A stretch of DNA of 64,000 bases from UBA4744 sp963717135 (GCA_963717135.1 CAVQVN010000004.1:1-64000); one strand, 5' to 3'; numbered from the stretch's first letter, positions 43,152-52,793 are shown. Made by a program: numbers and translations. The notes: generated from the letters alone by a model not told the origin.

Positions 43152-44515
43152 GCGCGAGCCTCCAGGAGAGGAGCCAGTTCACCGGCCAGGGTGGTGATGT
43201 CGCCCGCTCCCAGGGTCAACACGAGATCACCGGCTTCGACACGACCGGCAAGATAGACGGCGAGATCTGCACGATGCTGAACGTAGTGAACGTCGCGGTG
43301 GCTCCGGGCGGTGACGGCGTCGGCGACCAGCCCTCCGGTCACGCCCGGTTGAGGAGATTCGCCGGCGGCATAGACGTCGGTGATCACCACATGATCTGCC
43401 CGCGTGAACGCTCCGCCAAACTCGCGGTGCAACTCCAGGGTTCGCGTGTAGCGGTGGGGCTGGAACACCGCCCACACGCTCCTCCACGGTCCCGGTCGCA
43501 CGGCCTCGAGAGTGGCGGCAATCTCGGTCGGATGGTGGGCGTAATCGTCGATCATGGTGACTCCCGCCACCCGGCCGCGAGCTTCGAAGCGTCGACGGAC
43601 CCCCGAGAATGACCGCAAGCCGGTCGTGGCCGCCGGCAGGTCGAAGCCGAGTTCACCGAGAAGGGCCAGCACTCCGGCCGCGTCCCGGGCGATGTGCAGG
43701 CCGGGACGGCCGACCACTACCTCGTGTATCTGTTGATCGCCGGCCAACCGGAACCCAATCGAAGCCTGATCCGGCACGACGTCGACAATCCGCCAATCTG
43801 CATCCCCGGCAGTGCCGTAGGTTCGGACATTCGTGCGTTCGGCCAGACGCCTGCCTCCGGGGTCATCGATGCCGACCACCACCGGACCATCGACCGACCG
43901 CACAACCTCGACGAAGGCATCTTCGAGGCGGTCGAGACTGTGGTAGTAGTCGAGATGGTCGGGTTCGATGTTGGTGACCATCAATCCCTTGACGCTCAAA
44001 TCGAGGAAAGTACCAAAGGCCTCATCAACCTCGAGTACCAGCAAATCATCTGTGCCGAGCGAGGCATTGGTTCTCAGATCGGTTATCTCGCCTCCGAGCA
44101 CAAAGGAGGGGTCCAGCCCGGTGGCCCGGACGGCGGCGATCAACATCGCCGTGCTGGTGGTCTTGCCGTGCGTGCCCGTTGCTCCGATGGTTGGCAACCG
44201 AGCGGTCAATTCGGTGAGAAGCCGGGGCCGTTCCCAAATCTCCACACCGAGGTTGCGGGCGGCTACTACCTCCGGATCTCCAGCGGGAATGGCGGAAGAA
44301 GCCACCAGCAGATCCAACCCCCGCATCGCTTCGGGACGGCTGCCGGCCCACACATCGACGCCCAGGTCGGCCAGGCCGGACATGGTTGTGCTCATCTTCA
44401 GATCGGAGCCCGTCACCGAGTGGCCCATCTGCGAAAGCAACTTGGCGAGCCCGCTCATGCCGGAGCCACCGGCGCCCACTATGTGGATCCTGCGCGGCGA
44501 GCCCAGGTCACCCAT
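43148..44515 (-). CDS. murC: UDP-N-acetylmuramate:L-alanine ligase
   Basis: MurC adds L-alanine to UDP-MurNAc using ATP. The 455-residue product has the N-terminal Rossmann motif HIVGAGGSGMSGLAKLL. The ATP-binding GATGTHGKTTSTAML follows, then NIEPDHLDYYH, and VTMIDDYAHHPTEIAATLEA in the C-terminal domain with FQPHRYTRTLEL. All diagnostic MurC blocks are intact. It starts within the last 8 bases of murG. No murC-ddl fusion is present, and ddl is not in the window. Confidence 0.96.
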   Translation of the reverse strand: MGDLGSPRRIHIVGAGGSGMSGLAKLLSQMGHSVTGSDLKMSTTMSGLADLGVDVWAGSRPEAMRGLDLLVASSAIPAGDPEVVAARNLGVEIWERPRLLTELTARLPTIGATGTHGKTTSTAMLIAAVRATGLDPSFVLGGEITDLRTNASLGTDDLLVLEVDEAFGTFLDLSVKGLMVTNIEPDHLDYYHSLDRLEDAFVEVVRSVDGPVVVGIDDPGGRRLAERTNVRTYGTAGDADWRIVDVVPDQASIGFRLAGDQQIHEVVVGRPGLHIARDAAGVLALLGELGFDLPAATTGLRSFSGVRRRFEARGRVAGVTMIDDYAHHPTEIAATLEAVRPGPWRSVWAVFQPHRYTRTLELHREFGGAFTRADHVVITDVYAAGESPQPGVTGGLVADAVTARSHRDVHYVQHRADLAVYLAGRVEAGDLVLTLGAGDITTLAGELAPLLEARA

Positions 44516-45584
44516 GGGCTTGCCGAAGCTCTTCGGCTACCACCGCCGCGGCGTCGGGATGGGCCAGGTGTTTGGAGCTCTCGGCCATCCGCCTCCGGAG
44601 CTGGGGATCATCGACCAGACGTTGCACGATGTCCGGCAAAGTCCCCAACCGGTCTTCGTCGACCACGACGGCCGCCCCGGCTTTCTCGAACCGGGCCGCG
44701 TTGGCCATCTGATGCCCGCCGCCGAAGCTGCCGGGTACCAGCACAGCCGGGGTTCCGGTGACGGCGATCTCGCCGACGGCTCCCCCGGCCCGGGCGATCA
44801 CAATGTCACAAGCTGCGTAGAAGTATTCCATCTCTTTCTCAAATCCAAGAACGGTCCACGGTACAACGGCTTGCTCGGAAAGCCTGCGCATGTCGTCCTC
44901 GTGAACCCGACCGGTCAGGTGGAGAAGCTGGATGGGTGATCCGCTCCATTGCTGCGCCAGCGAGGCGACTGCCTGGTTGACGGCGCCGGCTCCCATGCTC
45001 CCCCCGAAGACGCCAACCACCACCGGTCCGGGGATCAGCCCGTACCGGTTCATAGCCTCATGCCGGAGCTCGGGTCTGGCAAAGCCGGCCAGGCATTCTC
45101 GAACCGGGTTGCCGACCAGGATTTGCCGTCGGATGCCGGCGGTTTCGGCGAACGACACAAAGGTTTTGGTGGCCAACCTCGCCATCATTCGATTGGCCAG
45201 GCCGGCCTCGGCGTTCTGCTCGTGAAGGAAGAGCGGTATGCGGGAGCGGCGGGCTGCCCATCCGACCGGTACGGTGACGTAGCTGCCCATTCCCAGGACC
45301 ACCCTCACTCCTCGATCGAACATCTCCGTCCGGGCCCGGCGGCTTGCCCGGGCCATCACCGCGGGCAAGAGCAGGTTTCGTGGAGAGAGATTCCTCCGCA
45401 GGCTCTGGAGATCGAGACGAACAAAGGCGAATCCCTCCGCCGGATAGACCGTTGCTTCCAGGCGGTCCCCACCAAAGAACACGATGTCGGCCCGGTCGGT
45501 GCCGCCGGCCACGAGCGCCTCGGCCACCGCCAGGGCCGGGTATACGTGGCCTCCCGTCCCGGCGGCGGCAATCGCAAAGCTCAT
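44508..45584 (-). CDS. murG: UDP-GlcNAc:lipid I N-acetylglucosaminyltransferase
   Basis: MurG makes lipid II at the inner membrane face. From the ATG at 45584 (MSFAIAAAGTGGHVYPALAV) the 358-residue GT-B enzyme has the first glycine loop GTGGHVYPAL, LGMGSYVTVPVGWAAR, HEQNAEAGLANR, and the second loop GGSMGAGAVNQAV. The UDP-GlcNAc site is RAGGAVGEIAVTGTPAVLVP, and it ends with GGGHQMANAARFEKAGAA. The ATG overlaps the ftsW stop (ATGA). The longer upstream frame is only out-of-frame ftsW. Confidence 0.96.
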   Translation of the reverse strand: MSFAIAAAGTGGHVYPALAVAEALVAGGTDRADIVFFGGDRLEATVYPAEGFAFVRLDLQSLRRNLSPRNLLLPAVMARASRRARTEMFDRGVRVVLGMGSYVTVPVGWAARRSRIPLFLHEQNAEAGLANRMMARLATKTFVSFAETAGIRRQILVGNPVRECLAGFARPELRHEAMNRYGLIPGPVVVGVFGGSMGAGAVNQAVASLAQQWSGSPIQLLHLTGRVHEDDMRRLSEQAVVPWTVLGFEKEMEYFYAACDIVIARAGGAVGEIAVTGTPAVLVPGSFGGGHQMANAARFEKAGAAVVVDEDRLGTLPDIVQRLVDDPQLRRRMAESSKHLAHPDAAAVVAEELRQAHG

Positions 45585-46753
45585 CGGCGTCTCGTCCGGG
45601 GGCGACCCTGACCGGCGATGTTGACGAGGATCCCGGCGGCACCCATCACCGTCAGCAAGGCACTCCCACCGTAGGAAACAAAGGGAAGCGGCATCCCGGT
45701 GACGGGAAGAGCCCCAACCACTCCCCCGATGTTCACTAATGCTTGGAGCGACAACCAGGCAATCAACCCCGCCGCCAGCATGCGCCCGAATCGATCTGGA
45801 GCCCGATAGGAGATGGCGATCCCGACTGTCGTCAGCCAGGCGAACAAGATCAGGACGATCAAACCGCCGGCGAACCCGGTTTCTTCGCCGATGATGGCAA
45901 ATATGAAGTCCGTATGGGCATTGGGCAGGAACGACCATCGGGCCCGGCTGGCTCCCAACCCGACACCGAATACACCCCCGGTCCCAAGCGCCAACTGGCT
46001 TTGTACTACCTGCCAACCATCGCCCAGCTTGTCACCAAACGGATCGAGGAAGGAGAGAATTCGTGCCCGGCGATAGTCCTCTCCGAGAGCCAGCAACGTG
46101 CCGAGAGCAGTTCCTCCGGCCGTCGCCGCGATGACGTACCGGATGGGCGCCGCGGACACTGCCAGCACGGTAACGGCCGCGCCAAAGATCACCAGGCTGG
46201 TCCCCAAGTCTGGTTGCCTGAGAATCAACACCGCCACGGTACCGAGGGAAACGGCAACCGGGATCAGGAAGTGCCAGAAGTCGGTGAGCAGCTTCTCTTT
46301 CTTCTCCATGACCATGGCCAGAAAGACGATGACCCCGAACTTGGCGAATTCGGACGGTTGAATGCTGCCCAACGATCCGACCTCGATCCACCGTCTGCTC
46401 CCTCCCCGAACCACACCGATCTGGAGTACTGCCACCAGCCCGATGAGTGAGAGCACAAATACCGGAATCGCAAAACGGCGATACCAGTGGTACGGAACCC
46501 TGGTCGCCACGATCAGAACCACGGTGCCGATACCGACCCATATCAGCTGGCTGGTGAAGAAATAGAACCTATCTCCGTACTCCTCGAGCCCGATGATGGC
46601 CGAGGCGGACATAGTTGCTCCCAGGCCGATGACGGACAGGATCGCGATGGGGGCCAGCAGCAGAGCGGCGATTCTGGCGTTCGTGGTGCTTCGCTCCGCC
46701 TTGGTGCGTGCCGCAGCCCTGGCGCGTGTTATCGACGTGACCCCGGCCGTCAT
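45581..46753 (-). CDS. ftsW: Lipid II polymerase FtsW (SEDS family)
   Basis: FtsW polymerises septal glycan strands together with FtsI. The 390-residue protein has about ten membrane helices. SEDS blocks are GGSRRWIEVGSLGSIQPSEF, LRQPDLGTSLVI, the extracellular loop with the catalytic aspartate in SFLDPFGDKLGDGWQVVQS, and the C-terminal GALPVTGMPLPFVSYGGSA. It starts in an ATGA overlap with the murD stop. Position between murD and murG favours FtsW over RodA. Confidence 0.95.
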   Translation of the reverse strand: MTAGVTSITRARAAARTKAERSTTNARIAALLLAPIAILSVIGLGATMSASAIIGLEEYGDRFYFFTSQLIWVGIGTVVLIVATRVPYHWYRRFAIPVFVLSLIGLVAVLQIGVVRGGSRRWIEVGSLGSIQPSEFAKFGVIVFLAMVMEKKEKLLTDFWHFLIPVAVSLGTVAVLILRQPDLGTSLVIFGAAVTVLAVSAAPIRYVIAATAGGTALGTLLALGEDYRRARILSFLDPFGDKLGDGWQVVQSQLALGTGGVFGVGLGASRARWSFLPNAHTDFIFAIIGEETGFAGGLIVLILFAWLTTVGIAISYRAPDRFGRMLAAGLIAWLSLQALVNIGGVVGALPVTGMPLPFVSYGGSALLTVMGAAGILVNIAGQGRPRTRRR

Positions 46754-48045
46754 CGTGCCTCCTTCTTCAGGCGAACCGCTCTGGCGAAGCTGTCTCCCCG
46801 ATCCGCGTAGGACCGAAACATGTCAAAGCTGGCGCAACCGGGGGCCAGGAGTACCGTGTCGCCGGGTTGGGCGTACCGGTCGGCGAGTTCCACCGCCTCC
46901 TGGATCGTGTGAACCCGCTCGATCCGGACGGCGCCGGCGGCTTCCTCTAGTTCGCCGGCGGCTTCACCAATGGTGATCACCTGCTTGAGGGTCGGCACCA
47001 ACATGAGATCGGAAAGATCGAGTCCCTTGTTTCGCCCTCCGGCGATCAGAATCACTGAGGGGTAGGCGGAGGCCGAGGCCACTGCTGCATGGGGATTAGT
47101 CGCTTTCGAATCGTCCACCCATACGACATCCTCCCAGCGCCCAACCAGAGTCCGTCGGTGCGGACCCGGACTGAAGGTCTTGATGATCTGTTGCACCGCC
47201 TCCGGCTCGGCGCCGTGCGCTAGAGCGACCACCCCGGCGGCCACGAGATCGACTAGGAAGGCGGGATCGTCGACGGGAACCGCGGCGAGAGGAACAACTA
47301 CTTCCCCGAGATCGAGTTGATCGCCGTTGACGCCGGCTCCTCCTTCGGATCGGCGGTATCCACTGACCGGCAACAACCGGGAAGGGGCGTTTCGGACCGC
47401 TTCCACGGCTCCCTGGTCATCGACGTTGTAGACGAGAAGATCGTCCCCGTTCTGGTTGCGATAGATCTGGGTCTTGGCATCCAGGTAGGCCTCGAAGGAG
47501 CCGTGCCAATCCAGATGGTCAGGCGCAACATTCAGGATCACAGCGGTGGCCGGATGGAACTTCTCGATGAACCGGAGTTGAAAGCTGGAGGCCTCAACTA
47601 CCGCGAGGTCGAACGGCTCATCCACGACATCCGCCAGCGGGGTTCCGATATTCCCGGCGGCCACGGCCCTTAGTCCGCTGGCGGTCAACATCTCGGCGAT
47701 CAGGCCGGTGACGGTGGTCTTTCCGTTGGTTCCGGTCACCGCAATCAATGGTGCGCCGATTTGCCGAGATGCGAATTCCAATTCGCTCCACAGTGGAATC
47801 CCCGCTTCCAACGTGTCCTGGATGGGTTCCGATGAGGCGCTGAATCCGGGGCTGGTGATCACCAGGTCGACCCCGGTCAGGAGCGACGGTGTCCAGGTTC
47901 CGGTCGTCACCGGCAGCCGATCGTCTCGAAGGTCGGCCAGGACCGAGGGACTGTGGTCAAATATCGTGACGGCGTGATCGAGGCGTCGCGCCAGTCGGGC
48001 GGCCGCCCTGCCCGAGACGGCCCCGCCGAGGACGAGGGATCTCAC
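46750..48045 (-). CDS. murD: UDP-N-acetylmuramoyl-L-alanine:D-glutamate ligase
   Basis: MurD adds D-glutamate to UDP-MurNAc-L-Ala. I start at the GTG at 48045 (VRSLVLGGAVSGRAAARLAR), which overlaps the mraY stop as GTGA, giving 431 residues. The frame upstream is out-of-frame mraY. Blocks are VTGTNGKTTVTGLIAEML for ATP, EASSFQLRFIEKFHPATAVI, NVAPDHLDWHGSFEAY, WVDDSKATNPHAAVASASAY and LIAGGRNKGLDLSDL. All are diagnostic of MurD. Confidence 0.96.
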   Translation of the reverse strand: MRSLVLGGAVSGRAAARLARRLDHAVTIFDHSPSVLADLRDDRLPVTTGTWTPSLLTGVDLVITSPGFSASSEPIQDTLEAGIPLWSELEFASRQIGAPLIAVTGTNGKTTVTGLIAEMLTASGLRAVAAGNIGTPLADVVDEPFDLAVVEASSFQLRFIEKFHPATAVILNVAPDHLDWHGSFEAYLDAKTQIYRNQNGDDLLVYNVDDQGAVEAVRNAPSRLLPVSGYRRSEGGAGVNGDQLDLGEVVVPLAAVPVDDPAFLVDLVAAGVVALAHGAEPEAVQQIIKTFSPGPHRRTLVGRWEDVVWVDDSKATNPHAAVASASAYPSVILIAGGRNKGLDLSDLMLVPTLKQVITIGEAAGELEEAAGAVRIERVHTIQEAVELADRYAQPGDTVLLAPGCASFDMFRSYADRGDSFARAVRLKKEAR

Positions 48046-49106
48046 TGCAAACCTCCCCCGGCGATGAAGTCGCCGTAGAACAGCCCGAGGCCCAGGGCTA
48101 CTCCGATCCCGGCCAGGATGAAGAAACGGATGACGATGGTCGTCTCCTGCCAACCCATCAGCTCGAAGTGGTGGTGGATCGGCGCCATCCGGAAGATACG
48201 TTTCCCAAAGAGGCGGAAACTGACTATCTGCAGAATGACTGCGGTGGTCTCGACCACATAAAGACCACCAAGAACGATCAGCAAGAGATCTGTCTTGGAC
48301 AGGAGGGCCAACGCCGCCATGCCACCGCCGAGGGCTTGTGAACCCACGTCCCCCATGAACAACTTGGCGGGAGCGGCGTTCCACCACAAGAACCCGAGAG
48401 TGGCTCCCAAAAACGCGGCAGCCACGATGGCCAATTCGCCCGCGCCGAGTTCTTGTGAAGTGAATTCGCCGTAGAAACCGATGTTTCTGAAAATCCAGAA
48501 CATCATGATCATGAAGGCGCCGTAGACGAGGGCGCTCGATCCGGCCGCCAGGCCATCGAGACCATCGGTGATATTCACCGCGTTGGCCGCGGCGGCCAGC
48601 ATCAGAAAAACCCAGAGCGGGTAGAAGACCCCCAGGTCGATCCCGATGGACCGGGCGAAACCGACTTCGGTGGAAACCCCGAGCGAAGAGGCTCCCCAGG
48701 TGAAGAGACCGGCAACGACTATCTGCCCGGCGATTTTGGCTCGTTTGTTGAGTCCCAGGTTTCGTTCCCTCGTCACCTTGAGGTAGTCGTCGAGCAGCCC
48801 GATCGACCCCAAACCGAGTGCCGCCCCCATGACCAACAGTCCGCCGCCGGAGAAAGAGCGGACCCCAATTTCGAATCCTTCCGCCGGGCTCCAAACCTGG
48901 AAGTGGGCGAGCACGTACCCGGCCACCACCGCGCTGAGAATCACGACTCCCCCCATCGTGGGGGTGCCGTGCTTGTGGGAATGCCCCTCAACTTCTTCCT
49001 GGATGAATTGACCGACACTTCGTTTTCTCAGAAACCGGATGGCCGAAGGGGTGGCAAAGATGGCCAGGAGGAATGCCACCGCGGCTGCGACGAGCATCGG
49101 GATCAT
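48042..49106 (-). CDS. mraY: Phospho-MurNAc-pentapeptide transferase
   Basis: MraY moves phospho-MurNAc-pentapeptide onto undecaprenyl phosphate to give lipid I. The 354-residue protein has ten membrane helices. Catalytic and Mg-binding blocks are HKHGTPTMGGVVIL, GLLDDYLKVTRERNLGL, AVNITDGLDGLAAGSSAL, FMGDVGSQALGG and the HHH motif MAPIHHHFELMGW. It starts within a 4-base overlap with the murE stop. The gene normally found between them, murF, is therefore missing, although MraY's usual substrate requires MurF. Confidence 0.96.
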   Translation of the reverse strand: MIPMLVAAAVAFLLAIFATPSAIRFLRKRSVGQFIQEEVEGHSHKHGTPTMGGVVILSAVVAGYVLAHFQVWSPAEGFEIGVRSFSGGGLLVMGAALGLGSIGLLDDYLKVTRERNLGLNKRAKIAGQIVVAGLFTWGASSLGVSTEVGFARSIGIDLGVFYPLWVFLMLAAAANAVNITDGLDGLAAGSSALVYGAFMIMMFWIFRNIGFYGEFTSQELGAGELAIVAAAFLGATLGFLWWNAAPAKLFMGDVGSQALGGGMAALALLSKTDLLLIVLGGLYVVETTAVILQIVSFRLFGKRIFRMAPIHHHFELMGWQETTIVIRFFILAGIGVALGLGLFYGDFIAGGGLQ

Positions 49107-50563
49107 GTGGCCACCTCCAGATTGGTCAATTCCTCGCCCGCCACGACCCGATCATCGAACGGCTCGACCCTTCCGGAGATCTCCTGACCCTGCTCGTGAC
49201 CTTTCCCGAGAATCAGCACCACGTCGTCCGCCGCAGCCATCCGCATTGCTGTTCGAATCGCCAAGCGCCGGTCGGGCACAATCTGCGGGGTTACTCCGCT
49301 CCCGGCGCCGGCCACAACCTCGGCAATGATCGACAGCGGATCTTCCGACCGCGGGTTATCCGAGGTGATGATCGCGAAGTCGGCCTGGGCCGCCGCCCGC
49401 CCCATGAGGGGCCGTTTGAGACGGTCCCGATCTCCACCTGCGCCGACCACCACAATCAACCGCCCCCGGGACACGCTCCGGGCCGCCGTCACCACCGCCT
49501 TGATTCCCTCAGGCGTATGGGCGTAGTCGACGATGACGGCGAATGGTTGCCCGGCGTCGATCTTCTCGAAACGACCCGGGATCTGGGCAACGTTGCGGAG
49601 CCCCATTTCGATGTCATCGAGGTGGATACCCAGCGCATGGGCGCAGGCCGCCGCCACCAGGGCGTTTTCGATATTGAAGGCCCCTCCCAGGGGAAGCTCG
49701 ATCAAGCGCGATTCGTCAACAGCGATCAGTTCGAATCTGGAACCGGTCGGGGCGACCTCGATCGCGGCGGCCCGGATATCCGCCTCGGAGCCCATACCGA
49801 CCCGGGTCACCGGAATTGAGATTTCGCTTGCCAACCGCGACCCGTAGGGGTCGTCGATCCAGATCACCGCCCGCTCAGACCGCCCGCCCTGGAACAAAGA
49901 GGCCTTCGCTGCGAAGTAATCGTCCATGTCGCGGTGAAAATCGAGGTGGTCCTGGGTGAGGTTGGTGAACGCCGACACCGCAAAAACGACTTGGTCAACC
50001 CGGTGCAGCGCCAACGCATGGGAGGAGACTTCGACGGCGGCCAGATCTACTTTCTGCTCAACCATCTCCGCAAGCAGACGTTGGAGATCCGGAGCTTCAG
50101 GAGTTGTCCTCCCGATCGGGACGTCCCGGCCGGCAATTCGGGCCCCGATGGTGCCGACCATCGCAGTTCGGAGGCCGGCCGCCGTGGCTATCGACTCGAG
50201 CAAATAGGCGACCGTGGTCTTGCCGTTGGTGCCGGTCACGCCCACTACCCGAAGACGACGCGAAGGGTGATGGTGAACCGTGGCGGCCAGGCCGGGCAAC
50301 GCCGCCCGAGTATCGGGGACGATCAACTGAGGAAGAGTCGTGTCCTGACGCTCTTCGACGCAGAGGGCTGCTGCCCCGTTGGCAGCGGCTTCGGTTACAT
50401 ATTCGTGTCCATCCGACGTGAGACCCCGCACGGCAACAAACAGGACCCCGGGACCGGCCTGCCGGCTGTCGTGAGTGACATCATCGATGGGCGTATGGCC
50501 TTCGCCCACTATCTTCCCTTCAACCGCCTCGGCCAGCTGGGAGAGCAGCACTTCAGGACGCAT
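49103..50563 (-). CDS. murE: UDP-MurNAc-L-Ala-D-Glu:meso-diaminopimelate ligase
   Basis: MurE adds the third residue of the stem peptide. From the ATG at 50563 (MRPEVLLSQLAEAVEGKIVG) the protein has 486 residues. Blocks are VTHDSRQAGPGVLFVAVRG, GVTGTNGKTTVAYLLESI, TTPEAPDLQRLL, LTQDHLDFHRDMDDYFAAKA and the amino-acid selecting motif TSDNPRSEDPLSII. DNPR is the signature of meso-diaminopimelate enzymes, so the wall is probably DAP type. The start overlaps ftsI by 11 bases. Confidence 0.95.
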   Translation of the reverse strand: MRPEVLLSQLAEAVEGKIVGEGHTPIDDVTHDSRQAGPGVLFVAVRGLTSDGHEYVTEAAANGAAALCVEERQDTTLPQLIVPDTRAALPGLAATVHHHPSRRLRVVGVTGTNGKTTVAYLLESIATAAGLRTAMVGTIGARIAGRDVPIGRTTPEAPDLQRLLAEMVEQKVDLAAVEVSSHALALHRVDQVVFAVSAFTNLTQDHLDFHRDMDDYFAAKASLFQGGRSERAVIWIDDPYGSRLASEISIPVTRVGMGSEADIRAAAIEVAPTGSRFELIAVDESRLIELPLGGAFNIENALVAAACAHALGIHLDDIEMGLRNVAQIPGRFEKIDAGQPFAVIVDYAHTPEGIKAVVTAARSVSRGRLIVVVGAGGDRDRLKRPLMGRAAAQADFAIITSDNPRSEDPLSIIAEVVAGAGSGVTPQIVPDRRLAIRTAMRMAAADDVVLILGKGHEQGQEISGRVEPFDDRVVAGEELTNLEVAT

Positions 50564-52292
50564 CAGGGGCCACTCCCATTTGATGCAATGTCCGTTCAAC
50601 GATCTCGGCGAACGCCGGCGCGGCGGCCCGGCCGCCTGTGTTGTCCGAGAACGGTGCGTCGACGACCACGGCCACGACGATCTGCGGGTCTTCAATGGGT
50701 GCCATTCCGATGAAACTGGCTACGAAATCCCCGGTGTAACCCTCCCCCTCGACGAACCGGCGAGTAGTGCCGGTCTTGCCACCGACGCTGTACCCGGGGA
50801 CCTGGGCTTGCCGGCCGGTGCCGTCATCGCTCTCGACGACACTCTGCAGAAGAAGCCGCATGATCCGGGCAGTTTCCGCTGAAACAACTTCCCGGCGTTC
50901 GGGATCGACCGGACTCCTCACCCCGTTGCCGTCGACTACCTCTTTGACCAGGTGCGGTTGCACCCACTGTCCATCGTTGGCAACCGTCGCGTACACGGCC
51001 GCCATCTGCAATTCGGTCACCGAGACGCTGTACCCGATCGCCGCCGATGCCGGACAGGACTGACATCCGTTGGCCAGGTTGATCTCCCCGGCCGCTTCAC
51101 CGGGGAAATCGATGCCGGTCTCCGTCCCATAGTTGAAGCTCTCGAGGTAATGGGCCAGGTTCTTCGCACCCAGTTCACGGCCGATCAAGATGGTGCCGAC
51201 ATTCGAGGACCGCGTGACAATGTCCCGCACGCTCATGATGCGCGGTTCGTGGGGAGCAATGTCGCTGAAACACCCATAGACGTCTTCATTGTTGGGGCAA
51301 GCACCCTCGACGATCTCAATCTGATCCGGCACCTCGAACGTGGTCGCCCAATTGACTACTTTCTCTTCTAACGCTGCCGCCACCGTCACGAGTTTCTGCG
51401 TTGAACCCGGTTCGTAGACCGAGAGCGTCGACCAGTTCCGGAATCGATCGGGATCTGTTCCGGACCGGTCTCCCGGATCGAAACCCGGGAGGGTCACCAT
51501 GGCCAGCACTTCACCCGTTTCCGGATCGAGGACCACGACCGAACAGCGCTTGGCCGCGGTCCGGGAAATGGTGTCCTTGCACACCTCTTCGGCAATGAAT
51601 TGAATCTCCCGATCGATGGTCGTCACGAGATCGCTCCCCGGAACGGCCGGGACGATGTCGGCATCCCAGTAGTTGATGATGTGGCCGGCCGGGTCTTGCT
51701 CGGCTTCCAAGCGACCGGGCGATCCCGTCAACTCCTCGTCGTAGAAGTACTCGAGACCCTCAATACCTTGATTGTCGATGTTCACGAAGCCGACCACCTG
51801 GGCCGCCATACTGCCCGCCGGGTAAACCCGTTTGGGTTCGCTGTACCAGTGGAGGCCGGCCGCCTCGAGCTTGGTGACCGGCTCGGCCCGGTCCCATTCC
51901 ACCTGGCGAGCAATGAACACAAAAGTCTTGTCGGAGGTGAGTTTCGCCAGCAATTCGTCGGCATCGAGATCGAGAGCGGCTGCCACGAGGGTGGCAGTGA
52001 CCTCCGGAGCGGTCACCTGTTGCGGATTGGCAAAGATGGTGGTGGCGTTCACGGTGATCGCCAATTCCCGTCCTTCCCGGTCGAAAATATTGCCGCGATG
52101 GGCGGCGAGTTCCTTGACGGTCAAGCGCTGATCGAGCCCCATCGCCGCCAGTTCGTCCGCCCGGACGACTTGCACCTGAAACAGCCGAACACCGATGGCC
52201 ACCCAGGCCACGACCAGGACGATTCCCACCGCAACAAGCCGGTAATCGGTTGCGCCCGTCCGCGTTCGGCGGCTGGTTTGCCGCCCCGCCAC
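50553..52292 (-). CDS. ftsI: Peptidoglycan transpeptidase FtsI (PBP3, class B)
   Basis: FtsI cross-links septal peptidoglycan together with FtsW. The 579-residue protein has one N-terminal membrane helix (LVAVGIVLVVAWVAIGVRLF), the dimerisation domain with RGNIFDREGRELAITV, and the penicillin-binding domain. The nucleophile lies in EPGSTQKLVTV (SxxK, about Ser297), with SSN in VTRSSNVGTI and KTGT in VGGKTGTTRRF. The loop between these has extra cysteines (EGACPNNEDVYGCFS and ANGCQSCPAS), which are unusual and may form disulfides outside. It starts 96 bases after ftsL. Confidence 0.95.
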   Translation of the reverse strand: MAGRQTSRRTRTGATDYRLVAVGIVLVVAWVAIGVRLFQVQVVRADELAAMGLDQRLTVKELAAHRGNIFDREGRELAITVNATTIFANPQQVTAPEVTATLVAAALDLDADELLAKLTSDKTFVFIARQVEWDRAEPVTKLEAAGLHWYSEPKRVYPAGSMAAQVVGFVNIDNQGIEGLEYFYDEELTGSPGRLEAEQDPAGHIINYWDADIVPAVPGSDLVTTIDREIQFIAEEVCKDTISRTAAKRCSVVVLDPETGEVLAMVTLPGFDPGDRSGTDPDRFRNWSTLSVYEPGSTQKLVTVAAALEEKVVNWATTFEVPDQIEIVEGACPNNEDVYGCFSDIAPHEPRIMSVRDIVTRSSNVGTILIGRELGAKNLAHYLESFNYGTETGIDFPGEAAGEINLANGCQSCPASAAIGYSVSVTELQMAAVYATVANDGQWVQPHLVKEVVDGNGVRSPVDPERREVVSAETARIMRLLLQSVVESDDGTGRQAQVPGYSVGGKTGTTRRFVEGEGYTGDFVASFIGMAPIEDPQIVVAVVVDAPFSDNTGGRAAAPAFAEIVERTLHQMGVAPDAS

Positions 52293-52388
52293 GCTATACC
52301 TCCGCGGGGACCCCGACGGGCGAGCCTCTTCCTACGGGTTCTTGGTAACCCGTGAAGCTCCGGTCGCCAGCGTGGGGTCCGGTCGTCC

Positions 52389-52793
52389 TCATGGTGATGC
52401 AGTCAAAATCGATTTCACCTCGGCCCAGCGAGCCTCGGCGCCGCTTCCGGAGCCGGTCACCCCCCTCGCCTCGACCGTTCGGACCTGATCGGGCAGCACC
52501 AATCCGATCTGCTCGGCCAGTGGCACAACTCGTTCCGGTGATTGGAGACGGGCGACCTCGAGTCGGAGCCGCTGGAAAGTTGCTTCTTCCTGGGTGATCA
52601 GGGCTTCGACTTCCCTCAAATGGAAAGCGGAGTCACTCAGCGCGGTCCGCGAGTAGATGAGCGCAAAAAACACAAACACGACGAGGATTGTGAAAAGCAA
52701 CCACGGGGCCATCCGGAGGGGACGGACCCGGCGACCGGGCACGACTCTCATCTGGGGCCGTCTCTGCAGTACCGGAGCCGGGCGGGCGGTCAT
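52389..52793 (-). CDS. ftsL: FtsL-like septum-formation initiator
   Basis: This 134-residue bitopic protein has the size and position of FtsL, between rsmH and ftsI. It has a basic cytoplasmic N-terminus (RPAPVLQRRPQMRVVPGRR), one membrane helix at about residues 29-48 (LLFTILVVFVFFALIYSRTA), and a coiled-coil region (LREVEALITQEEATFQRLRL), then PERVVPLAEQIGLVLPDQVR. Sequence conservation in FtsL is low, so the call rests on architecture and gene order. The ATG at 52793 overlaps the rsmH stop (ATGA). Confidence 0.85.
   Translation of the reverse strand: MTARPAPVLQRRPQMRVVPGRRVRPLRMAPWLLFTILVVFVFFALIYSRTALSDSAFHLREVEALITQEEATFQRLRLEVARLQSPERVVPLAEQIGLVLPDQVRTVEARGVTGSGSGAEARWAEVKSILTASP

Noticed and set aside
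46750..48894. A 714-residue reading for murD
   Set aside because: Everything before the GTG at 48045 is out-of-frame mraY, and that GTG overlaps the mraY stop in the same way as the other gene junctions.
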